Shown here: positions 55,686 through 64,000 of the stretch, piece by piece
Numbering within the stretch: position 1 is the first letter of the stretch
Layout of the letters: each line of letters starts with the position of its first letter
Assembly: GCA_027922465.2 (NCBI GenBank)
Contig: BQMF02000381.1
Span: 372,001 to 436,000 of the forward strand
From: Turritopsis dohrnii
Lineage: Eukaryota; Cnidaria; Hydrozoa; Anthoathecata; Oceaniidae
DNA: 64,000 nucleotides
Direction: 5' to 3'
The notes under the pieces: model-generated
What the model saw: only the letters and a program-made list of their open reading frames with translations
Told to the model about the DNA's origin: nothing
Database searches by the model: none
Program-made: the position numbers and the translations under genes

Positions 55686-57143
55686 AAATGCTGACAGAGC
55701 ACAGCAAAGAGGAAATATGTTAGAGAATTTCATCGTGTTTATTTTTTCTTATTTATGTTATGTACATTGATAGTCATTGGAAAATTCCAAAATGTTATGG
55801 TATTTTTGACAGTATATGAATGTTGAGTGTTCCCTTTAGTAATAATAACTTACACGTCAAGGAATTTTCGAATTACTGTTAATGGATACAATTATGCTTC
55901 CTGTACATAGTAGATATATTATATAATGGAACTTGCGAATCAACCGCACTATGTAATTATTATCAAGATACCTGTCTGTAACCACTGGAATCACAAATTC
56001 TTTGATGTAGAAATCCATTTTAAAAACTCATCGGAACCTCGATTTCGATCTTGAAAATATTCTATGCTTATCACATGACTAACTTCAACCAAAACACAGT
56101 AGTTATGTCACGTGACCAAAATGAATGCAGAAGTGGAGATTTTTTGAAGCAGCAACTTCAAAGCGAGGCTTTCAGTGGTTTCACTTGAAAAAGGTTTTTT
56201 AACTTCATTTTTATATTTTAGTAGATTGAACGATTTTTCAAGAACTAGTCATACACTATACTTTTTTTATCCAGCTATTTATTTGTATTTAGCGCCTCAT
56301 TAGCATTGCTAATTGTTACGAGAAACTCCGGTCGACACATTTGAAAGTTTCTTATACGGCGTTTCATGGGAAATCACATATGGCAAACTTTTTGAATTTT
56401 TCTTTCTTTTCAATAGTAGTTCTGAACGAATATACGAGAAGAGATGAGTTTGTATTTACCTTACATCGACAATTTTATTATGAAGGGTTAACTTCATGTT
56501 CATTCGAGTGAATTGAAAGACGATGACGAGCTACTGTACAGGCAGTAAACAATAAAGCCTTCAGATTTGCAGCTGGAGTTTTTCGTACCTGCTCGAATGC
56601 ATTATAACTGTTTTTTTTAGTGATTTCAGTTATAAAAGTTCCCTTTTACCAGTTCAACATTTTTGTTCAAAATCTAAATATCAACTATTTCTTGAAACCT
56701 GGAGATTTTGTTAAGAACATATCTACCAATATTCCGAAAACAAGCTGCATATTTAAGAATGCGTTATTTACACCAGAAAGTCTCGACGGTTTTTAAAAAT
56801 TATTATTTTGCCTTTCGACATCTGGAAGGTGAAAATTTATTTCTTGTAATATTTATATGTAAACTATTATTTATTCTGGGGTTCTTTCATTTTTAAGTTA
56901 TAAATTCTCCACCGTTTTAATTCTTTTTGTATATTCAATTATATTCGATTGACTGTTTGAACTATAATGTCTTGATGAGAAGTTTCGACAGGGGAATGAA
57001 TGAATACTCAAAACCTGCTGAAAGATTATCTTTCTTGAAAATATATTTTCTTGAAGAAAATCTAAAAAAAATGGAGGAGGGGTGGTTTAAATGAATGACT
57101 TTTTTCATCAGATTTTTGTAAAGGTGATAGGTCCACTTACTGT
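55686..57143. other. UBASH3 3' flank and intergenic region
   Basis: Between convergent genes (UBASH3 plus, secreted-protein gene minus). AT-rich, no gene seen. A 59-bp segment at 56963-57021 is repeated at 59176-59231. Confidence 0.5.
56963..57021 (+). repeat. Direct repeat flanking the ShKT/trefoil gene, copy 1
   Basis: TATAATGTCTTGATGAGAAG then TTTCGACAGGGGAATGAATG then AATACTCAAAACCTGCTGAA recurs at 59176-59231 with a 3-base deletion and one substitution, same orientation. The two copies bracket the four-exon secreted-protein gene. Confidence 0.9.
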
Positions 57144-58829
57144 TTAGCAAAGCTTGCATGATTTCTTGCAGTTGTCTTGTGTGAATTTGTTGAAATTGCA
57201 TGCACCGTATCTGGTGTGGTATTTACAGTCACCGCTTAGATCTTCACATTTCACAGCTGCTGTGGCTGAAAAACAAACGAAAGCTCATGCACCGACGTAA
57301 AAGTGATCAAATCTCCACTTTCATTTGGAGTATGTTCATGTGGCAAAATGCAACCATTACTTTGAAACGGTGAAAACAGTTACAAATATGTTTGAACAAA
57401 TGAGGCTAAGCCCGACCCTTACCCTCACTAACCCAGATACATTTCTCAAGATTTACACCATGAAGTCTCATGGTTGCGATTTGTCACACGAACCATAGGT
57501 TTCTATGGACTGTATCAGAAAATCTGAAGTTCAGGAAATGTATTATTATTTTTATTTATTTATTATTAATTGTCTTTCAGGCACTTCCATATTTCACAAT
57601 GGCTATTATTTTTCCTATTAAAATGAGCATATTTAAATAAAGAAATAATTTATTATGAAAAAATATACCGTATAAAATATAATTTTCAAAAGATACTGGC
57701 AAAAGACTGTGAACGGAACTGGAATCTTGTATTTGGTTGGAAACTTGGAGAAATTGAAAATTTAAAAATGACAAAAGTAAAAGTTGATTGTAACTAAATG
57801 ATCATGGAACTAGCAGTATTGGTATTGATAAGACTTTAAAATTTTCAAATATTTTAAGTATAAATATACTAAATAAATTAACTGATGGCTACCCTGAAAA
57901 GATAATGTACTAGAAACTTGGAGACTTGCAATATAGAAATTGGATTGGATGTGGTAATCTGGAGTGATCTCAAAAATCAAATGACTGGAATGTCACTGGT
58001 CTAGGATGTAGTAACGAACCGCATAAAACGCTGAAAATATTGGAGTAGCTGATATGGATGTGAAAAGTTAAAAATAAAATAAATAAGATTAAGTTACTTA
58101 AGTAAAATATATATATTAATCAATTGACAGACCTTTAGACAGTGACACAAAAAAGAAACTAACAGGTAAATCGGTTGGCAGACTAACAAAAGAATCGGAC
58201 ACAAACAGAAATCGCTTCGTGCCCTTCGTGCTCTTTGCATGTGTCATATACTGGAGAAAAGCATTTCAGTACCTGCTGGTTTGTAACACCATGGAAACTT
58301 TGAATCTTTCGCTAAAGGTTTCCAACAGCAGCCTTCATGATAGCAATCCTGTTGTGAAATACCAAAATATCCACATTCTTTGCGTTCGTTTGGAGTGACG
58401 TCCGTACATGTCACTATGGATACAAAATGCATTTGTTAAGACAAAACCTGATTTTAATCCGAAGTCCAACGGACTATCTACCTTGACATTCTCCGCAACT
58501 TCTGGGACATGTTTTCTTCGTATCATTATTCCAACTACAAGCTCCGTATCGAGTCATGTAATGGCACCATTTATTGTGATTTTTACACGCCTCTAAAAAT
58601 TAAATTCCTTTCATACCACGTGATTTTTCTGGAATGCACTGTAATCAGCTTATTTACAGAGCTTAAGTATTACACTAACAGACAGGTAGAACGTATTTTT
58701 TTCGTCATGAAAAACTTTAAAGATTATGTTGATAGGCGATTCGCGCCAAAACTTACCTGCAGCATATGTGGTTGCTATGAAACCAATCAAAAGGAACGAC
58801 AGGACAAGCACGGCTGTTTTGACTTCCAT
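57144..58829 (-). CDS. Secreted ShKT-trefoil-ShKT protein, 148 aa
   Basis: Four exons, all splice phases 1: 58829-58757, 58592-58482, 58413-58273, 57265-57144. Exon 1 is a signal peptide (MEVKTAVLVLSFLLIGFIAT then TYAA). Exon 2 is a ShKT module with six cysteines (ACKNHNKWCHYMTRYGACSW...CPRSCGEC). Exon 3 is a P-type trefoil domain (KECGYFGISQQDCYHEGCCW then PWCYKP) with the CC-W core. Exon 4 is a second ShKT module (KCEDLSGDCKYHTRYGACNF...CKKSCKLC), which ends the protein. The modular exons, all phase 1-1, suggest exon shuffling. ShKT folds occur in cnidarian venom peptides and also in many non-toxic extracellular proteins; trefoils protect or pattern mucosal surfaces. A mucus or body-wall role is more likely than a toxin given the architecture, but nothing here proves either. 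Confidence 0.92.
57329..57512 (-). repeat. Foldback repeat family S, copy 4, in intron 3 of the secreted-protein gene region
   Basis: GTTCATGTGGCAAAATGCAA then CCAT at the left is inverted as ATGGTTGCGATTTGTCACAC then GAAC at the right. The core GAACAAATGAGGCTAAGCCC is shared with copy 2. It lies between exons 4 and 3 of the ShKT/trefoil gene. Confidence 0.82.
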
Positions 58830-59175
58830 CGCGAAATGAAAAATAAATTTCGTTACACTCTTCCATTTATGGAGTTTATCAAACAGGGGGTAATAGCGTG
58901 AGAAGACTGTGTTTCTTGTTGAACCAGCTGATGTTTATTAAAAGCTGTGTTTGAACAGACTATTTACATATTTCTCTCGAACAAATAAACAAACATATAT
59001 TTTTATTTATTTATTTATAAATCGAACAAACTTCAAGGCACACTCAAACACTGAAAAGAGAAAATAAACGTCAAACGAATTCACTGCCTTGTCTTCTAGT
59101 ATCTATATAACAATGAAAAGGTGGCTGGTGCGAAATAGAAAGGTGTTATTTCACCTAGATGAAGTATTGGCTAGC

Positions 59176-59231
59176 TATAATGTCTTGAGAAGTTTCGACA
59201 GGGGAATGAATGAATGCTCAAAACCTGCTGA
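59176..59231 (+). repeat. Direct repeat flanking the ShKT/trefoil gene, copy 2
   Basis: Partner of 56963-57021 in the same orientation. Confidence 0.9.
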
Positions 59232-59667
59232 ATGAAGTATTTCCCCAAGCAATCAGGACTCCTTGTTTATCCAAATTTCATTTCCAATTACAGAAAATTC
59301 TCCCATTCGAATTAAAGGAACTGCGCACTCAGACAAGAGAACAACCAGACGTTTTTACATTTACTTTAAACTTTAGAATATCTGGAATTTGTTGCTGGGT
59401 TACCGTCAATGTTTTATAGTATTCTAAGAGGTTCGATGAATACAATGGCACCTATTTTCTCGAAAAGGTTTGTGGTAAAATTAAATGATGCCTTTCGTTG
59501 TCCAGTTTCACTTTAAAATATCGGTGTAAATCAAGCTTATCGGACAATCGTTATAAAAATTTACAAATAAATAAAAATAGTTTTCTGAAGGTCAGCGGAA
59601 GATTCCCAATAAGTTATCGAATGTTGTTTCATACGACCAATTGAACACTCGAACACAAGTCACGTGA

Positions 59668-60300
59668 CTATGGACAGGTATTGCAATGTTCGTCATGAGC
59701 ATGTTTCTTCTTGGATTTTTTGTGATAATCTTTGGGGGCTTTACACTTGTCGCCTTCATGTTCTCCGCCGTCACCGTCGTCGTCACTATCGTCCTCTGAC
59801 GACGATTCACCGAACATGCGAGGTTTCTTGTAGACACAACAACCTAATAGCAACACCTTCATACAGTTCATCTTCCTAACCAGTTAAGCTTGTGATGTAA
59901 ACCTTATTACATTTATTTGGGTTAGTGAGACTGAGGCCATGTCTTTCAGACGGTTTAAGAAGCTTTTAACCGAGAAGTATAGCTGGCTTGAAGTTGAGTA
60001 TACACTCATTTCAATCTTTTGAACAAAACAAATTCGTTGAAAACATATACTCACATTTCGAGGATTTCTTTCCCATCCCTTCGTTATCAACTGTTCCTTC
60101 TGCCCATTGCAACTTTTTCGATGATTTCGGATCTCTCAAACGCAGAGATGGAGTCTACGAAATACATTGATAACATACTTCATACCTTTACAAAACAGAG
60201 GTGTCAAATGAGAGGAAAAGATTTTTACCTGTTCGGGCGTGGCATCTTTTGTATCTTCAACAATGACTGTTCGTGTATTTTCTCCGCTACATGTTGCCAT
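59668..60300 (-). CDS. PPP1R11: Protein phosphatase 1 inhibitor-3
   Basis: Three exons, 115 aa (human 126): 60300-60229, 60154-60055, 59843-59668. Exon 1 is a short acidic/threonine N-terminus (MATCSGENTRTVIVEDTKDA). Exon 2 gives LRLRDPKSSKKLQWAEGTVD then NEGMGKKSSK, matching the PP1-binding K-(V/L)-x-W motif and the invariant TVDNE-MG--SSK block. Exon 3 continues CCCVYKKPRMFGESSSEDD, the conserved cysteine cluster and KP-FGESS block, and ends with a D/G/H/K-rich tail (HKKSKKKHAHDEHCNTCP). The protein is a small heat-stable inhibitor of PP1; the cysteine cluster has also been linked to E3 ubiquitin-ligase activity in mammals. The start is the first ATG in frame after an intron-free upstream. 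Lies 439 bp downstream of WRAP53 on the same strand. Confidence 0.95.
59886..59975 (+). repeat. Foldback repeat family S, copy 5 (fragment)
   Basis: GTGATGTAAACCTTATTACA then TTTATTTGGGTTAGTGAG matches the family core; in intron 2 of PPP1R11. Confidence 0.6.
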
Positions 60301-60586
60301 TTTGCTGGTTTCGCAGGAATTTTATAAATGTTACTTTCTACATTTCTAAATAAAAGTAAGACAGATCTGTCAAGCCAACTGACTTTCGAAACTGTCCTTG
60401 AGATCATTGCACGGTTGACAGGTAATTGAAAGGCCCTGAAAAGCATAATATTATTTGACGCCCTGATCCGGGAAACATAACATAACTGGTCTTGAAAAAT
60501 ATGTTTTCAAATGTTATTTTTCAACAACACAATATAAATAACGTATGTCTTCTATATTCTAAAAATTGATTTTCAAGATGTCAGTT

Positions 60587-60592
60587 TTATTT
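60587..60592 (-). promoter_or_regulatory. Possible WRAP53 polyadenylation signal
   Basis: AATAAA on the minus strand, about 147 bp past the WRAP53 stop and upstream of PPP1R11. By position only. Confidence 0.4.
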
Positions 60593-60738
60593 AGAACATG
60601 ACTTGTCACAGGCCTTTGTTAGGGCGGTGAACCAAAGTTAACGCCATTTAGGTACAATCGCCATCTTGTGAGATTGCATAGCAACAACTGGGGTTGATGT
60701 GATAACATCACGTTTCTCAAGAAACAACAAAACACATC

Positions 60739-63700
60739 TCAAAGTTTCCACACTTTTAACGAATTATCAAATTGTAAGCGCTCGTCCGACTCGTCACCAG
60801 ATTCCATTTCTCCCATGTAAAAGTGACGTTGACCAGACGTCGTCGCAAGAAAAGGTTGACGTGGATTCAAACTGGAATAAATCAAATGAAGAAGCGTCAT
60901 CATTATGGTCGCTTAAAAGCTCCTACATGCTGGTGTGACATACAGTTGTTTGTGTAAAGATTTACGAACCTAACAGCATTCACAGCATCGTCATGTGCCT
61001 GGAAACATCGACTTTGCTCGTGTAACAGAACCTCATCCGATATGTTCTCGAAGATTGGATTCATATCGTACATAGAAACCATTTTGTTGGTGTTGCCACT
61101 AACAACAAACCCACCAGCTCTATGAAAAAAACTCAACCAATCAGAATCAAGCATTCCAGTAAACCATCAGCCGAGATGCAAACCATCAACCGAGATGTCG
61201 GATGTAATAAGTTCAACATACCGGTCAATATCAAATTGTATCCGTTGATTAGTCCGCACTTGACGTCGAAGCTTAAACAACGGCATCGTCGTATTGCGCA
61301 TGTCCCAACAGATGATTTCTGGATCCTTAACAAACGTAAGAAAAGCATGTCGAAATATGAAGGGCACATTTTCAAACTAGGAAAGAATTAAGTTACTTTT
61401 CTTCCACCACTGAACAAAAAGCAACCATCTTCAGTGAACTTTAATTGAGTGACACCACCCACATGGCCTCCCACTTGTTGGTCAAGCAAATGCACCAGTT
61501 TCATGTTGTCTGTGGAGTACAAACCAACTGAAACAACAAATACAATTCACCATCAATATCTGATAGCCTCTGATGGTCATTTAGTGTGGTAACCAAAAAG
61601 TAAAGTTATACTTGTTTTAGAAAACGACCCCATTGCTAACAAGCCCGTATAACACGTGGAAAACGCTAGACAGGAGATGATGCCAGTCTGGTTGCGGTTC
61701 AAGGTGAATCGAGGTTTTGCTATGAAGGTGAAATGATTGTGACATGGAAGTAAAATGGAGTAAAAGGTTAATATAAAAAATGTTTTTATTAAACATACAT
61801 TTTCGTCTGTCGTTCTTCTTGGCTAAAAGAAGATATGAAACCATGCATATTACAGTTCAAACTGCACTAGAGAAGGAGTTAATAAAGTGACATATGGACG
61901 TGAATGAGACCTTACCTACTGTGTGTATTTCTGTAAATTCACGACCAGGTCTCGATGAATCAAACACTCTCAAAATTTTATTGAAACCACAGTAGATTTT
62001 ACTTCCATCCAGATTAAACTGCACACAATGACAGCTGACCAGCTCATCCTGGAAAAGCAAGAACAGTTTTATATCTTTTCATCTGCTATGCAACAGTTGC
62101 ACAGAGAGGCTGAATCGACATACCAAGTGATCGAAGGCCCGGTATGAACATCGAACACGACCGGAAAGAGAATCCCATAAGTGAACGGGATGGTCTTTAC
62201 TCGTTGTCAGGAAGCTGAAAAAGAAAAGTAGAAAAAAATCGACATAAGCCTAGTTTTCCTCTAAAAATTATCATTTAAAATAATGATAACATATTTGTGG
62301 AGAGAAAAGAAAGAACAAGAAAGTCGAAATTTCATGGAAACGAATCTTACCAACACGTGTCAGGGTTGGTGGAATCCATGAACGGATACCAGTCGAAATC
62401 ATAAACAGTACCACCGTCTTTCACTCGTAATGTAGCGCTCTGCAGAGTTGAATTGATAAACCGTCAAGCACACAGATGACAACAACATCAATATGATAAA
62501 AAAAAAAACACTTGCCATCTCAACAGGTGGACAGGCATCTTCCTCTTCATAGCAGGTAGCAGGTAACATGAACAGGCGAAGAATATTATCATCACTGTTG
62601 GTTAGGATGCTTCCACCATCTGGCGACCTGATCACGTGACATGTGACGAATGATCACACATATGTTGAATAAGTGAAAAAAAGAGAGAAATTTAAAATAA
62701 GTGAAAAAAACCTCCAAACATCTCACCATTGACATCCACGTAAATAGTTTTCGGGATATCTTTGAAATTCTGTCACTGAATGTGCAATTACTTCTGGCTT
62801 CTCCAGATTCTTGTACTCCACAAATCTTAAAAAATAACATCTCACCGATATCTCACTTGTGAAACATTCACAACGCAGAAAAACCACAGAAGAAAGGAAA
62901 GATACCTTAGACCACCCATGCTTTCACTGACGTCCGCGTTTGACTCGGTACCATCGGCTGTTGCTTCAATGTTACTTTGTTGAGATTCTTCTTCGAGCAA
63001 ATCTTGCTTCTCATCATGTTCGAGCAAACCTTGCTTCTCATCATGAAACTGCTTCGAAATTTTCGACTCACTCCCAATTTCCTCTTCCATTTGTTTCCCA
63101 TGGCTTCTACTGGAGTTAGCTTCACTGTTGTTCTGATCAATATCAACAACACTGCAGTCATGTTCATATCTTGCACCTGCACTCGCTATGATAGGGGAAT
63201 GCTTCAAGGCTTCAGCCTTTTTTGGTTCATTTAAAAACTCATTTAGAAAAGCACCCGCCCCTTGATAAAAACTTAAATTTTTTCTCTTCTTCTTGGAATT
63301 TTGTGTCGTGCGCGTTTTGACGTCATCGACAAATCTGCCGCTTTTCTCAACAGAACTTGAATGTATAGTAACATCTTGTATAACAGACGTTTTAGGTTGT
63401 TCTGAATGTTTATTATTGTTTGAAGGTAACGACATATCAACATTGTTTGTTGCAATACCGACAGCAGCATTGGTTCTATCGACATCGACTTCAGCACTAG
63501 TGTTTACTTCATCATCTACATCGACAGTGACGACTTTTTTGTGAATGAAGTCGACATTAGAGTCGCCGGTTTCGTTAGTGTCTTCTTTTTTACTGTTATC
63601 AAGATTATCGTCTTCTTCATTATTGATGTCGTCTGTCGTGTCTGTTTTAAGTGACGTATCGGATTGTTTTGTTTCACGACAATTCTCAGGGACTTTAATA

Positions 63701-64000
63701 CTATTTACTTGGATGGTTTCTTCGACGTTTTCTGTCGGAATTGTTGCATCTCCCGAAGGGACAATGTCTAGGGAACTTTCTTTCATGAAGTCTGCAATAG
63801 GTTTGTTCTGCTCTGCAATATACTTGACCTGACCAATTTCTTTGTCTCCAGTTTCTTCATCAGATGAAGAAAGTTGAACAATATCCTCTTCAACAGGTTC
63901 ATCATCCGACAACACAACCACTCCGTCAGGTTTTGTGCGGTGTCGTTGGTCTTCAATAAACGATCGTAACTTTTTGCTAGGGTGTTGCGAACGCGAATGG
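60739..64000 (-). CDS. WRAP53: WRAP53/TCAB1, WD40 protein of Cajal bodies and telomerase (5' end outside window)
   Basis: Eleven exons in view: beyond 64000 to 62906, 62825-62727, 62627-62516, 62439-62351, 62214-62124, 62048-61916, 61719-61612, 61527-61397, 61325-61222, 61119-60970, 60871-60739; about 747 codons. The open frame runs off the window with no start codon. The first 365 residues are acidic, S/D/E/N-rich and disordered. Conserved blocks follow: RYPENYLRGCQWSPDGGSIL, ILRLFMLPATCYEEED, GTVYDFDWYPFMDSTNPDTC, TTSKDHPVHLWDSLSGRVR, FDHLDELVSCHCVQFNLDGS, RVFDSSRPGREF, GHVGGVTQLKFTEDG, DPEIICWDMRNTTMPLFKLR, NQRIQFDID and NPRQPFLATTSGQRHF, ending SLKVWKL. This is the WRAP53 WD-repeat propeller, which carries CAB-box RNAs (scaRNAs, telomerase RNA) to Cajal bodies. 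The intron after VEM uses a GC donor. The N-terminus is longer than human (548 aa in total). Confidence 0.96.

Overview
This is a eukaryotic, AT-rich, intron-rich genomic window that most likely comes from a cnidarian. The evidence is short GT-AG introns, single-copy metazoan genes, a secreted protein combining ShKT and trefoil domains, CR1/L2-like LINEs, and very dense DNA transposons and MITEs. The phylum is inferred; no marker gene fixes the species. Splice sites were read by eye, and every gene said to be complete keeps one reading frame through all its junctions. || Layout: 1-1.05 kb holds a broken animal haem peroxidase. 1.3-20.6 kb is a transposon-rich, essentially gene-free stretch. 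It contains a three-layer nest (a LINE, inside it a second LINE, inside that an apparently intact 2.6-kb DDE transposon), a tRNA-derived SINE, and many TIR elements, several nested. 20.9-24.5 kb has a hAT-like remnant followed by RNASEH2B on the plus strand, whose last intron carries a 1.2-kb TIR element with its own ORF. 25.5-29.4 kb has an unrecognised three-exon gene on the minus strand; its second intron contains two tRNA genes (Tyr and Ala) and a 738-bp foldback element. 30.4-36.0 kb is a complete 19-exon XRCC1 on the minus strand, with a nested transposon in one intron. 36.9-39.9 kb is TOMM40, minus strand. 41-48.5 kb is again mobile DNA: LINE remnants, MITEs, and a 2.5-kb TIR element with an XPG/FEN1-like nuclease fragment that hosts a SINE. 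48.5-52 kb shows no gene. 52.0-55.7 kb is a complete UBASH3-type gene (UBA, 2H phosphoesterase, SH3, histidine phosphatase), plus strand. 57.1-64 kb is a minus-strand block: a secreted ShKT-trefoil-ShKT protein, PPP1R11 (PP1 inhibitor-3), and WRAP53/TCAB1, whose 5' end lies outside the window. || Function: the genes are conserved housekeeping types (ribonucleotide removal, single-strand-break repair, mitochondrial import, PP1 inhibition, Cajal-body/telomerase RNP handling, phosphotyrosine signalling) plus one lineage-type secreted protein. No operon is seen; neighbouring on one strand looks coincidental. || Most unusual items: the DDE transposon with 89 residues between its second D and its E, 367-bp inverted repeats and a clean TA duplication; the nested element full of AGCCTCCGTTAA repeats; the foldback element between two tRNA genes; a splice donor partly supplied by a MITE; a GC-AG intron in WRAP53; and the XPG-bearing element.
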